Shown here one piece after another: positions 1-9,263 of a stretch of 64,000 nucleotides of DNA (positions are counted from its first letter, which is position 1; each line of letters starts with the position of its first letter). The DNA comes from Parabacteroides sp. PH5-46. GTDB taxonomy: Bacteria > Bacteroidota > Bacteroidia > Bacteroidales > Tannerellaceae. The position numbers were made by a program, and so were the translations under genes. Location of the stretch: positions 84,158-148,157 of the forward strand of contig NZ_JARXXA010000011.1 in the NCBI RefSeq assembly GCF_029892785.1, read 5' to 3'. A model generated the notes under the pieces. The model was not told the origin of the DNA and searched no databases. It saw nothing but the letters and a program-made list of their open reading frames with translations.

Positions 1-134
1 TAAGTAATATATTAGGCCAACAAATAACAAACAGGCAAATTCTTTCAGACAACTACTTTATTCCACTTTCCCCAGGTATTGCAATCGTGTTTGTAGAAGG
101 TGAAAGTGCAACAAAGGTTGCTGTGAAACCTTAA
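1..134 (+). CDS. C-terminal fragment of an exported protein with a T9SS-like tail
   Basis: An open frame runs in from the left edge (codons from base 3) and stops with TAA at 132-134. The 43 visible residues include SNILGQQI, then PLSPGIAIVFVEGE, and end KVAVKP. This is the shape of Bacteroidetes C-terminal sorting or DUF6383-like domains: an N-x-LGQ strand, a G-I-x-I-V strand and a short K-V-x-V-K end. Such tails mark cargo of the type IX secretion system or related cell-surface proteins. The rest of the gene lies outside the window, so its catalytic or binding function cannot be read. Its stop overlaps the stop of the converging MATE gene by 4 bases (131-134). Confidence 0.6.
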   Translation, partial: SNILGQQITNRQILSDNYFIPLSPGIAIVFVEGESATKVAVKP

Positions 135-1468
135 GAAACTCTCAGAATCCTTTTTTGGAGGAGACGGAACCAGATGTAGGAGGTGAGGCCTTTGAGCATG
201 CTGCTGATGCTGATGGCCCACCATACGCCGGCTACACCTAATCCGGCTGCCGAGAGGAGGATGGCCAGGGGGATGCGCAGTGTGTTGAAGGTGATGCTGA
301 TGATGGCTGGTGGGACTGTGCGTCCTGAGCCGTAAAACAGTCCTTGAGTGGTGATCTCTAACATCATGAGAGGCATGGAGTAGCCGTCTATCCGGAGGAA
401 TATGCCACCGGCTCTGTAGGCTTCAGGTTCGGGGACGATCAGGGAAAATATTTCGCTACCCCAAAAGATGAATAATAAAGCGCATAATATACCCACAATA
501 GAGGTCATAACCAATGTGGTACGGAATGCTCCGGTGATTCGTTCGTGCTTGCGGGCTGCGTAGTTCTGAGCTGTGAAAGCGCTGAGGGCTGTGCTGAAGC
601 CTTGGGATGTATTCCAGGCGATGGCTTCTATTTGTCCGCCGGTGGTTAGTGTCATCAGTCCGAGGTGTCCTCCGTATGTAGAGGCTGTTCGTCCCATTAC
701 CAGATTGATAAAGGCAAAGATGGTGTTTAACAGGGCAGCGGGAAGTCCCAGTTGGACAATTCTTTTGGCATACCTCTTTTGTATCCTGGTGAAGAATGCA
801 AAACCGCCCAATAGCTTATTCCTGTATTTTAATTGATAGACAAAACACCCGAATACAACCCCTTGTGATATCCAGGTAGCGCAGGCTGCTCCGTCTGTTC
901 CCCAGCCGAATCCGAAGATGAATAAGGGATCCAGTAGCATGTTGAAGATCAAACCTAAGCCGTTGATGTAAAAAGGTATTTTGCTTAATCCGGCGGCATT
1001 GTGTATACCGGTAAAGGAGTAAGACATAAAAACAAAAGGAAAAGCCATGCAAATGATACGCAGGTACGACACAGCGTCATGCGTAATAGCAGGATCCAGC
1101 TTATACAGTTTGATAATAGGGTAGGCTAGTGTGAAAAGGATAGTACCCCAGCAAAGGGCTATGAGTAGTCCGATGGTCAGATTATGTGATGAGAAATTCC
1201 GGGCGTCTTCGTCGTTCCGGGCTCCAATGCTTTGTGCTACGCTTACTTCCGAGCCTACTTTAGTCAGTAGGGCGATAGAACTTGTCATCCAGGTAAGAAT
1301 ACCTACGGCTCCGATGGCAGCAACCGACTCACTGCCCAAACGACCTACCCAGGCCATGTCGGTCAGGCTATACGCCATCTGAACAAAAGAAGTTCCCATG
1401 ATCGGCATGGCCAGATTAAATAGCTGTTTCCTGATCGGTCCGTTTGTTAAATCCTTTGTACCCTGCAT
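131..1468 (-). CDS. MATE family multidrug/cation antiporter
   Basis: 445 residues, the usual MATE length, with about twelve hydrophobic segments in two halves. The N-terminus contains LAMPIMGTSFVQMAYSLTD followed by WVGRLGSESVAAIG, the classic first-helix pattern of MATE exporters. These inner-membrane proteins expel drugs or metabolites in exchange for Na+ or H+; the substrate cannot be told from sequence. The ATG at 1468 is preceded by AAAGGAG and by a perfect -7 element (TATTTTTG, minus strand, 1499 to 1492). The gene is transcribed alone, divergent from the hydrolase at 1525. Confidence 0.9.
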   Translation of the reverse strand: MQGTKDLTNGPIRKQLFNLAMPIMGTSFVQMAYSLTDMAWVGRLGSESVAAIGAVGILTWMTSSIALLTKVGSEVSVAQSIGARNDEDARNFSSHNLTIGLLIALCWGTILFTLAYPIIKLYKLDPAITHDAVSYLRIICMAFPFVFMSYSFTGIHNAAGLSKIPFYINGLGLIFNMLLDPLFIFGFGWGTDGAACATWISQGVVFGCFVYQLKYRNKLLGGFAFFTRIQKRYAKRIVQLGLPAALLNTIFAFINLVMGRTASTYGGHLGLMTLTTGGQIEAIAWNTSQGFSTALSAFTAQNYAARKHERITGAFRTTLVMTSIVGILCALLFIFWGSEIFSLIVPEPEAYRAGGIFLRIDGYSMPLMMLEITTQGLFYGSGRTVPPAIISITFNTLRIPLAILLSAAGLGVAGVWWAISISSMLKGLTSYIWFRLLQKRILRVS

Positions 1469-1491
1469 GCTCCTTTGTTTCTAAGTCGCTG

Positions 1492-1499
1492 CAAAAATA
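1492..1499 (-). promoter_or_regulatory. -7 promoter element of the MATE gene
   Basis: Minus strand reads TATTTTTG, a perfect match to the Bacteroidetes -7 consensus TAnnTTTG, about 24 bases before the ATG at 1468. No TTTG was seen at the expected -33 distance. Confidence 0.5.
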
Positions 1500-1512
1500 G
1501 GAATATTTTTTC

Positions 1513-1520
1513 TAACTTTG
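1513..1520 (+). promoter_or_regulatory. -7 promoter element of the hydrolase gene
   Basis: TAACTTTG matches the -7 consensus perfectly and ends only four bases before the first ATG (1525). The start of transcription would fall at or next to the start codon, so the mRNA may be leaderless. Confidence 0.5.
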
Positions 1521-1524
1521 CGGA

Positions 1525-2712
1525 ATGATGAAGAAAGTAGAAATCCTTACCTCCCTGTTTTTTGTTGCGTTTTTAAGCTTGCTGATAGCTTGTGGTGATG
1601 ATCCGTCTATAGAACCTCCTTATTCGCATATTTATTTTGAATCTACAGGCGAATCCAAACAATATACAAGTAAAGAATTAATAGCTGATGTGCTGGATTT
1701 TGCTCCCGGAGAAAGTATTCCGGTCAATTTCCCGGATGTAGATGTGACGGTAGAAGTAATCAAATATCATACGGTAGACCCGCAAGGCAAGTCTGTTATA
1801 GCATCCGGCATTATATCATATCCTTCTTCCCGTACCCCCAAAGGTGTTGTTCTGGCAGAGCATTTTACTATTTCAGCCGCAAATGAGGCACCTTCCAGAC
1901 AGATGTGTATTGTTGAGACGGCTCTCTCGTTGTATGATTACCTGGTTATTGCGCCAGACTATATTGGCTTTGGCTCAACAGAATCTTTGAGGCATCCGTA
2001 CCTGCATATTGAAAGTACGGCTCAGGTATCTTTGGATATGCTATTCGCTGTTCACGAGTATATGGAGATGAAGGAACAGTCGCTGCCTGGAAATCTGTAT
2101 ATTGCCGGCTACTCTCAAGGTGGAGCCGCAGCTTTAGCTGTGCAGAAGATGGCAGAAGAAAAGTATCCTTCTGATGTAAAGATACACTCGGTAATAGCCG
2201 GAGGAGGTGCGTATGACCTGGCTGCTATATTCGATGGTTTTGCAAAGGAAGAAACGGTTGCTTACCCTTGCTCGCTTCCTTTAACAATCATAGGAATGGA
2301 TTACGGAGACGGACTGAATCTGGACTATTCCAAAGTGTTTATAGAACCTTTGCTTTCCAATTATGATGAATGGGTAAACAGCAAGAAATACAATACTGAT
2401 GAGATAAATCAAAAGCTTTCGCATACGGTTCGTACATTTATTCATCCGGACTTATACAAGGAAGGTATGAATAGCGAATTCAAGAAAATATATACATCTC
2501 TGGATAAAAACAGCCTAATCAACTGGGCACCGAAAGCACCTATCTTGTTAGTGCATGGGAAGAATGATGATGTAGTACCCTACTTCTGTGCCCAAAACGC
2601 CTATGATTCCTTCCAGGCAAAAGGTAGTAAGGTGGAACTTATTTCAACCAATTCGGGCCATAAAGAAACAGCTATCACGTATTATCTCTACTTGCTGACG
2701 AGACTGATGTAG
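1525..2712 (+). CDS. Alpha/beta-hydrolase lipoprotein, secretory lipase/esterase-like
   Basis: 395 residues with a lipoprotein signal peptide (LLIAC, cysteine at 23), so the mature protein is probably membrane-anchored. The alpha/beta-hydrolase triad can be placed. The nucleophile elbow GYSQGG gives Ser197. The acid lies in LVHGKNDDVVP (Asp348 or Asp349). The histidine is His379 in SGHKET. A conserved APDYIGFG segment precedes the elbow. The pattern resembles the fungal-type secretory lipase/prolyl oligopeptidase-like group, so an ester or peptide substrate is likely but unknown. Two ATGs are adjacent (1525, 1528). The downstream gene converges and starts its stop codon six bases after this stop. 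Confidence 0.85.
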   Translation: MMKKVEILTSLFFVAFLSLLIACGDDPSIEPPYSHIYFESTGESKQYTSKELIADVLDFAPGESIPVNFPDVDVTVEVIKYHTVDPQGKSVIASGIISYPSSRTPKGVVLAEHFTISAANEAPSRQMCIVETALSLYDYLVIAPDYIGFGSTESLRHPYLHIESTAQVSLDMLFAVHEYMEMKEQSLPGNLYIAGYSQGGAAALAVQKMAEEKYPSDVKIHSVIAGGGAYDLAAIFDGFAKEETVAYPCSLPLTIIGMDYGDGLNLDYSKVFIEPLLSNYDEWVNSKKYNTDEINQKLSHTVRTFIHPDLYKEGMNSEFKKIYTSLDKNSLINWAPKAPILLVHGKNDDVVPYFCAQNAYDSFQAKGSKVELISTNSGHKETAITYYLYLLTRLM

Positions 2713-2717
2713 GCTTG

Positions 2718-3788
2718 TTAAATACTCATTATGTCGGATTCTATATAGTCACTGACAGGGGATGTCTCTTCTTCCGCGAAGGAAAGTTCCTTTGTCGAGT
2801 AATTGATTTTATAACATTTGATCAGATACTTCTTCCTGTCGTCAGATAGTGTATATGTCTTTCTGTAAAGTGGCGTATTCCATTCGCTGTATTCGGTATA
2901 TTCAACCGGCTTTCCATCTTCCCAGATATATGTAAAGACTGTGTCATAAAACACTCCCTTATAAATGTGTTTCTGCCCTTCGGTTTTTAGGGTGATACTT
3001 TTCTCGGCTTTCCCTTCGTAATTGTATAATGTATTGCTTACAACGAGACCTTTCTTGTATATGCTGCGTTGGTAGATATCGTAAAAATGGTAAACGAACA
3101 GTTCGTAATCGTCAGACCTTTCCGTATTCGGGACAAGCTTGAATTCTAATAGATATTTTCCTCCGTCTATGTCGCTTACCCAAAAGCTTTGGCAGGGAAC
3201 AATCTCGCATTGAATATGAAAATTATCGGGTGCATCGATGCAACGGTCGCTTTTCGGGTCGTACACACGGATGATTCGTCCTTGTTCGTCTTTTTTAAAG
3301 ACATAGTGTATGTATTCGTCCTTTCTTTTTTCTGTACGGAAGACAAAAGCTACAGCTTCGTCGAAGTCATTCTCTTTATAGTCAAGTTCATCATTATTCT
3401 CTTTATCGAAGTTACGGGATAATTGGCGTGTCGTAAATCCTGTTAAGTCGCCGGAAGAATCATATTCATATCGGATAACAGAAAAACCAATACATTCGGA
3501 ACACCTGGCAGCAACACCCAACGGATGGCCATCGGCAGCATGTATTTCTACCGACTCGTTCTGAGGACCGTAACCTGTTTCTCGAACGATTCGTGAACCA
3601 TTAGGCCCTTCTATTGTATAGGAACGTTCATTATCCGATGCTTCCAGCTCAGCATAATCAATAGGCTCTTCGAAGTCTATTGCTGCTTCCGTTTCTTTCG
3701 AATCGGTTTGCACCGTTTGCTTGTTCTGACAAAGAGTGAAGAGGGATAAAAGCAAAAATGCAAATATCCAGAGATTCATTTTTCTCAT
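2718..3788 (-). CDS. Putative lipoprotein of unknown function with YD-like repeats
   Basis: 356 residues, not recognised as a named family. The N-terminus is a hydrophobic signal ending LFTLC (Cys20), a loose lipobox, followed by a charged linker rich in E and D. The body has repeated tyrosine/aspartate hairpin motifs such as YEYDSSGDLTGF and KKDEQGRIIRVYDP, reminiscent of YD/RHS-type beta repeats. It is therefore probably a beta-rich exported protein. It starts 28 bases downstream of glnN on the same strand and may be cotranscribed with it, but nothing in the sequence links it to nitrogen metabolism. Confidence 0.6.
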   Translation of the reverse strand: MRKMNLWIFAFLLLSLFTLCQNKQTVQTDSKETEAAIDFEEPIDYAELEASDNERSYTIEGPNGSRIVRETGYGPQNESVEIHAADGHPLGVAARCSECIGFSVIRYEYDSSGDLTGFTTRQLSRNFDKENNDELDYKENDFDEAVAFVFRTEKRKDEYIHYVFKKDEQGRIIRVYDPKSDRCIDAPDNFHIQCEIVPCQSFWVSDIDGGKYLLEFKLVPNTERSDDYELFVYHFYDIYQRSIYKKGLVVSNTLYNYEGKAEKSITLKTEGQKHIYKGVFYDTVFTYIWEDGKPVEYTEYSEWNTPLYRKTYTLSDDRKKYLIKCYKINYSTKELSFAEEETSPVSDYIESDIMSI

Positions 3789-3816
3789 GCGACTAAGTTT
3801 GTTATTCGGCTAAGGC

Positions 3817-6006
3817 TTATCGGATGAATAGCAGCTCCCGGTATTTGGGGAGTGGCCACATCTGGTTGTCCACCATTAGTTCCAGATCGTCGATGTGTTC
3901 ACGGATACTATCCAGATAGGGTGCTACCGTATCATGATATGCAATGGCTCTTGTGCGCGTGTCGGTTATTCTGTTTGCTTTTTTGCGTGCTTCTACCATT
4001 TCGTCTACCATTCGTGTAACAGCGCAGATATGTCCGGCTATCTTTCGTGTCAGTCTTCGCGGTTCGGCTGAAAGTTCTTCGTATTCTGCATCTTCAAATG
4101 TTGCTTTTAGTTTGCTGATTGTTTCCAGTAAGACCGATTGGTAGCGGATTACAACGGGGATGATGTGATTAAGCGACAGGTCGCCTAGTACCCGGGCTTC
4201 AATCTGTACTTTCTTGATGTAAATTTCCCACTTTACTTCATTACGTGCTTCCAGCTCTTTTTCGCTTAATACTTTCATTTTGCCAAACATATCGATCACT
4301 TCTGGTTTCAGGTATGCGTCGTATTGCAAAGGTACACTGTTCTCGCAATCCAAGCCTCTGTGTAAGGCTTCTTCTTTCCATTCTTCGCTATAGCCGTTGC
4401 CGTCAAAGCGGATGGGCTTTGATTCTTTGATGTAGGCTTTTAATGTTTCAAAAATAGCCACTTCTTCACTTTTACCATTTGTCTTTAAGGCTTCCACATC
4501 GTGTTTGAATTGCTTGAGTTGGAAGGCTACGGCAGAGTTTAATGCCAACATAGCTGAACCGCAATTAGCCGATGAACCTAAGGCGCGAAACTCAAAGCGA
4601 TTTCCGGTAAAGGCGAAAGGGGATGTGCGATTACGATCCGTATTGTCCAGTAATAGTTCCGGTATTTGTCCGAAACCGAGGGTTAGTCGCTTCTTGTCGT
4701 CTACCTCGATGGCATCGTCAATAGAGCTGTTTTCAAAACGATCCAACACTTCGGTTATTTGTTTTCCCAGAAAAGAAGATATGATAGCGGGAGGTGCTTC
4801 GTTGGCTCCTAAACGGTATGCATTAGAAGCTGAGGCAATACTTGCTTTCAGTAATGAGTTGAATTTATAAACCGCCATTAGCGTATTAACGATAAACGTA
4901 ATGAAGCGCAAGTTGTCTTCTTTGTCTTTTCCGGGCGAAAAGAGGTTGATTCCTGTATCTGTACCCAGAGACCAGTTACAATGTTTACCTGATCCGTTTA
5001 CTCCCATAAAGGGCTTTTCATGTAACAGGATACGGAAGTTGTGTCGGCGGGAAACCCGTCTCATGACTGACATTAGCAGCTGGTTATGATCGTTTGCCAG
5101 ATTACATTCTTCGTAGATAGGCGCAAGTTCAAACTGATTGGGAGCCACTTCGTTATGACGTGTCTTTACGGGGATGCCCAGGCGGTAGCATTCGGTTTCC
5201 AGGTCTTTCATGAACTCCTGAACCCGTGAAGGGATTGCTCCGAAGTAATGATCGTCCAACTGTTGATTCTTGGCGCTTTCGTGCCCCAGAAGAGTTCGCT
5301 CTGTCAGCGATAAGTCAGGACGAGCGGAATATAAGTCTTCGTCAACCAAAAAGTACTCTTGTTCCCATCCCAGGTATGTAATTACCTTGTTTACTTCATC
5401 GCTGAAATAGCTACATACGTCTTTAGCCGCTTCATCCAGGGCTTCGATTGAGCGGATGAGTGGTGTTTTGTAGTCCAGGGCTTCGCCGGTATATGCAATA
5501 AATACAGTTGGGATACACAATGTGTCGTCCACAATAAAGGCCGGGGACGAGGGATCCCATGCCGAGTATCCTCTTGCCTCGAAGGTGTTACGCAGGCCTC
5601 CGCTTGGGAAGCTGGAAGCATCCGGCTCTTGCTGTACCAATAACTTTCCGCTGAATTCTTCAATCATGCCGCCATTGTTGTCGAGTTCAACAAAGGCATC
5701 ATGCTTCTCGGCTGTTCCGTCTGTCAAAGGCTGGAACCAGTGTGTGTAATGGGTTACTCCTTTTTCCAATGCCCACATTTTCATGCCTGCAGCGATATGA
5801 TTTGCAATTTCCCTGTCGATCGGAGTGCCGGAGTCAATAGCTTGTGTCAGCACTTTAAATGTCTCTTTGGAAAGATATTTCTTCATAGCTTTCCGGTTAA
5901 ATACATTTTCTCCAAAATACTCTGAAACTTTCTGACTGGGGATGATGGCCTCTACGGCCTTGCGGTTAGAGGCCTTCTCTACTGCATTGAAGCGAAAAGT
6001 TGACAT
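3817..6006 (-). CDS. glnN: Type III glutamine synthetase
   Basis: 729 residues, the length of GSIII rather than of the shorter GSI or GSII. It catalyses ATP-dependent amidation of glutamate with ammonia in the cytoplasm, the main ammonia-assimilating step in Bacteroidales. Visible family blocks are WFQPLTDGTAEKHDAF, the core GVNGSGKHCNWSLGTDTG, the substrate-pocket segment RLGANEAPPAI and NRTSPFAFTGNRFEFRALGSS near residue 465. The ATG at 6006 follows a perfect -7 element about 30 bases upstream, so it has its own promoter although hppA ends only 48 bases before it. The unknown lipoprotein at 2718-3788 follows on the same strand. Confidence 0.96.
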   Translation of the reverse strand: MSTFRFNAVEKASNRKAVEAIIPSQKVSEYFGENVFNRKAMKKYLSKETFKVLTQAIDSGTPIDREIANHIAAGMKMWALEKGVTHYTHWFQPLTDGTAEKHDAFVELDNNGGMIEEFSGKLLVQQEPDASSFPSGGLRNTFEARGYSAWDPSSPAFIVDDTLCIPTVFIAYTGEALDYKTPLIRSIEALDEAAKDVCSYFSDEVNKVITYLGWEQEYFLVDEDLYSARPDLSLTERTLLGHESAKNQQLDDHYFGAIPSRVQEFMKDLETECYRLGIPVKTRHNEVAPNQFELAPIYEECNLANDHNQLLMSVMRRVSRRHNFRILLHEKPFMGVNGSGKHCNWSLGTDTGINLFSPGKDKEDNLRFITFIVNTLMAVYKFNSLLKASIASASNAYRLGANEAPPAIISSFLGKQITEVLDRFENSSIDDAIEVDDKKRLTLGFGQIPELLLDNTDRNRTSPFAFTGNRFEFRALGSSANCGSAMLALNSAVAFQLKQFKHDVEALKTNGKSEEVAIFETLKAYIKESKPIRFDGNGYSEEWKEEALHRGLDCENSVPLQYDAYLKPEVIDMFGKMKVLSEKELEARNEVKWEIYIKKVQIEARVLGDLSLNHIIPVVIRYQSVLLETISKLKATFEDAEYEELSAEPRRLTRKIAGHICAVTRMVDEMVEARKKANRITDTRTRAIAYHDTVAPYLDSIREHIDDLELMVDNQMWPLPKYRELLFIR

Positions 6007-6035
6007 ATGGCAGATTCTTATTAATTATCTTGCCA

Positions 6036-6043
6036 CAAAGATA
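6036..6043 (-). promoter_or_regulatory. -7 promoter element of glnN
   Basis: Minus strand TATCTTTG matches TAnnTTTG perfectly, 30 bases before the glnN ATG and within the 48-base gap after hppA. Confidence 0.5.
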
Positions 6044-6054
6044 GATATTTTATG

Positions 6055-8259
6055 TTAGAAAATACTCCATGCAACGGTAAAGCCTGCCATTACAATAGCA
6101 ACCATACTCATCAGTTTGATAAGAATATTGAGGCTGGGGCCGGATGTGTCTTTGAAGGGATCTCCTACCGTGTCACCTACAACTGTTGCTTTGTGTACTT
6201 CGCTGCCTTTTCCTCCCAGATTACCTTCTTCTACGTATTTTTTCGCATTATCCCAGGCTCCACCTGAGTTGGCCATGAAGATTGCCAATACAAATCCGGT
6301 ACTTAAACCACCGATTAATAACCCAACAACGCCTGTAACGCCAAAGATGATACCCGTCAGGATAGGAGCGATTATCGCTAATAAAGAAGGAAGGATCATT
6401 TCCCTTTGAGCTCCTTTTGTGGAGATTTCTACGCAACGGGCATAATCAGGTTCGGCCTCTCCGGTCAATATTCCTTTGATTTCGCGGAACTGACGGCGAA
6501 CTTCTTCTACCATACTTCCGGCAGCACGTCCTACGGCATTCATTGTCAGCCCACAGAACAGAAACGCCATCATGGAACCGATGAATATACCAACCAGCAC
6601 TTTGGGGTTCATAAGTGTTACGTCGTAATAATACATAAAGTCTACAAAAGAGGCTTTGGATATCTCTATCGAGCGCCCGTCGGCAAACTCCAAAAGGGTA
6701 TGTCCTAAGCGAATCAGCCCTATTTTTATTTCTTCTATGTAGGATGCCAATAACGCTAAACCAGTCAGGGCAGCTGACCCGATGGCAAAGCCTTTTCCCG
6801 TTGCAGCAGTTGTGTTGCCCAAAGAGTCCAGAGCATCGGTACGTTTACGCACTTCCGGTCCAAGTCCAGCCATTTCGGCATTACCTCCCGCATTGTCGGC
6901 AATGGGTCCGTAAGCGTCTGTTGCTAAGGTGATACCAAGGGTGGATAACATTCCTACGGCAGCGATACCTATGCCATAAAGTCCCATACCTACATTATTA
7001 AAGTCGAATCCGGAAGCAAACAAGAATGCGCAGATAATACCTACTACAACTGCCAGCACGGGTACACAAGTTGAAAGCATGCCCAGGCCAAGCCCTGAGA
7101 TAATAACAGTTGCAGGCCCGGTCTTCCCGGCTTCAGAAACGCGCTGGGTAGGTTTATAGGATTGGGATGTATAGTATTCGGTAGATTGGCCGATGACGAT
7201 ACCTACTAATAGCCCTATGATAACGGCTCCCCCTATCCAGGCCCAGTTCTCTATGCCCAGCAGGTAAAGGATGCCAAAAGCAGAAATAGCTATCAGTATG
7301 GAGCTCAGATTTGTGCCGAAAGATAAAGCTTTTAACAGCTGTTTGATACCCGCATCTTCTTTGGTTCTTACCGTAAAGATGCCAAGGATGGACAGTAGAA
7401 TACCGATTGCAGCAATCAGCATAGGTGCGACAACGGCCTTGTATTGTAGCTCTACACTTCCACTAGAGACAAAGGCTGCGGCTCCCAGAGCTGCAGTTGC
7501 CAGGATGGATCCGCAATAAGATTCGTACAGGTCGGCTCCCATACCGGCTACGTCGCCCACATTGTCGCCTACATTATCGGCAATGGTGGCCGGGTTGCGC
7601 GGATCGTCTTCCGGAATACCTGCTTCTACTTTCCCTACCAGGTCGGCTCCTACGTCGGCTGCTTTTGTGTAAATACCTCCGCCTACACGGGCAAATAGAG
7701 CCTGTGTAGAGGCTCCCATGCCGAAGGTAAGCATAGTAGTAGTTATGATTGTCAGTTTATGAGTCGGATCCATGGCTTCTACCGGGATAACAGCATTTAA
7801 TATGATATACCAGAACGAGATATCCAATAGTCCCAGGCCTACTACTACCAAGCCCATAACCGCACCACTCCGGAATGCCACTTGTAGGCCTTTATTTAGT
7901 GACTTGCTGGCGGCATGTGCCGTACGGGCAGAGGCATATGTAGCTGTCTTCATGCCAAGGAATCCCGCTAGCCCGGAAAAGAAACCACCGGTTAAAAAAG
8001 CAATCGGTACCCATTCATTCTGAACATGAAACACAAAGGCCATCAGGGCAAAGAGGATAACCAATGCTAAAAATACAAGAGCAACAACCTTGTACTGCTG
8101 CTTGAGATACGACATTGCTCCGGTTCTTACGTGTTGGGCTATTTTAGCCATGAGGGGTGTTCCTTCGCTTTCTTTCATCATTTGGCGGAAGAAATAAAAG
8201 GCAAATGCTAGTGCCAGAATAGATGCTATTGGGATAAGCCAAAAGATATTTGTGATCAT
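6055..8259 (-). CDS. hppA: Membrane-bound cation-pumping pyrophosphatase
   Basis: Integral membrane pyrophosphatase of 734 residues that couples hydrolysis of pyrophosphate to export of H+ and/or Na+. The pyrophosphate site is seen in [13 protein letters not shown] and in [17 protein letters not shown], with a second acidic site in [26 protein letters not shown] carries alanine at the position that is lysine in K+-independent enzymes, so the K+-dependent class is expected. Members of that class from Bacteroides include Na+ and dual Na+/H+ pumps, so Na+ transport is an inference. The frame extends upstream to 8391, but the ATG at 8259 gives the normal start, [14 protein letters not shown]; the extra 44 residues are not family-like. 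Confidence 0.95.
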   Translation of the reverse strand: MITNIFWLIPIASILALAFAFYFFRQMMKESEGTPLMAKIAQHVRTGAMSYLKQQYKVVALVFLALVILFALMAFVFHVQNEWVPIAFLTGGFFSGLAGFLGMKTATYASARTAHAASKSLNKGLQVAFRSGAVMGLVVVGLGLLDISFWYIILNAVIPVEAMDPTHKLTIITTTMLTFGMGASTQALFARVGGGIYTKAADVGADLVGKVEAGIPEDDPRNPATIADNVGDNVGDVAGMGADLYESYCGSILATAALGAAAFVSSGSVELQYKAVVAPMLIAAIGILLSILGIFTVRTKEDAGIKQLLKALSFGTNLSSILIAISAFGILYLLGIENWAWIGGAVIIGLLVGIVIGQSTEYYTSQSYKPTQRVSEAGKTGPATVIISGLGLGMLSTCVPVLAVVVGIICAFLFASGFDFNNVGMGLYGIGIAAVGMLSTLGITLATDAYGPIADNAGGNAEMAGLGPEVRKRTDALDSLGNTTAATGKGFAIGSAALTGLALLASYIEEIKIGLIRLGHTLLEFADGRSIEISKASFVDFMYYYDVTLMNPKVLVGIFIGSMMAFLFCGLTMNAVGRAAGSMVEEVRRQFREIKGILTGEAEPDYARCVEISTKGAQREMILPSLLAIIAPILTGIIFGVTGVVGLLIGGLSTGFVLAIFMANSGGAWDNAKKYVEEGNLGGKGSEVHKATVVGDTVGDPFKDTSGPSLNILIKLMSMVAIVMAGFTVAWSIF

Positions 8260-8389
8260 AGCAGTAAGATTTAATGTTAGCTTGTAAATATAATAAATAT
8301 GTGATAAAAATGAAAGAAAAGGCAAACATTTTCTAAAAGAATTATGTTTTTCGCATAAAAAAATGCATCTTTGAAACGATAAATCCATC

Positions 8390-9262
8390 ATGAGTATGAA
8401 GGTTAAGGGAAATCAGAAAAAGTATAAATTAGGATTGGCTCTTAGTGGTGGGGGTGCGAAGGGTTTTACCTATCTGGGAGTCTTTAAGTTTCTGGAAGAG
8501 TGCGAACTGATACCTGATATTATTTCCGGGACAAGTGCCGGAGCTTTGGCTGGCGTATTGTTTGCCGATGGCTATTCGTCAGACGAGATAAAAAAGATCT
8601 TTACCGGAAGGGAGTTCTCCGAATTTGCCAGTATACAGATCCCTAAGGCAGGCTTGTTCGATCATAAACGCTTCTTTAATTTCCTGGAGCAACACCTGAG
8701 AGCCAGAACATTTGAAGAACTGAAAATCCCTTTGGTCGTGGTAGCAACGGATCTGGATAGAGGCGAAAGCCGTGAGTTCCGAACAGGTTCATTGATAGAG
8801 CCGGTGGTTGCCTCCTGCAGCATTCCTATTATCTTTAATCCCGTACAGATCAATGATACATACTATGTAGACGGAGGATTGTTCCGAAACTTTCCGGTCT
8901 CCAATATCAGGGGAGAATGCGAACGGATCATTGGTGTAAACGCCAGTCCGCTGATAGCCCAGAAGTATAAACAAACGATCTGGGGGATTGCCGAGCGTTC
9001 CTATCATTATATGTTTCGTGCCAATACGTTGGAGGATAGGACTATGTGCGACATTCTGATTGAAATGAAAGATGCCGGACATTATAAAACCTTTGATCTT
9101 GAAAATGTAGATCAGATAGCCAGGATCGGATATGATGCGGCTGTTCATTCTTTTGATGCCTTCCTGCAGGAGCAAAACATGGTTAGCTTAGTTAATGCCG
9201 TTATGGCCAGGAAGGAACGTATGAAAGATAAATCAGAAAATAAAATACTTAAAAATAGTTGA
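8390..9262 (+). CDS. Patatin-like phospholipase
   Basis: 290 residues, a compact cytoplasmic-looking patatin domain without signal peptide. The oxyanion loop SGGGAKG (about residues 19-25), nucleophile GTSAG with Ser49, and the catalytic Asp161 in YVDGG complete the Ser-Asp dyad. It likely hydrolyses acyl chains from phospholipids or related lipids; the natural substrate is unknown. It is divergent from hppA, with 130 bases between the starts. A near-match -7 element (CATCTTTG) lies about 14-21 bases before the ATG. The next gene begins two bases after the stop, so the two are probably cotranscribed. Confidence 0.88.
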   Translation: MSMKVKGNQKKYKLGLALSGGGAKGFTYLGVFKFLEECELIPDIISGTSAGALAGVLFADGYSSDEIKKIFTGREFSEFASIQIPKAGLFDHKRFFNFLEQHLRARTFEELKIPLVVVATDLDRGESREFRTGSLIEPVVASCSIPIIFNPVQINDTYYVDGGLFRNFPVSNIRGECERIIGVNASPLIAQKYKQTIWGIAERSYHYMFRANTLEDRTMCDILIEMKDAGHYKTFDLENVDQIARIGYDAAVHSFDAFLQEQNMVSLVNAVMARKERMKDKSENKILKNS

Positions 9263-9263
9263 C

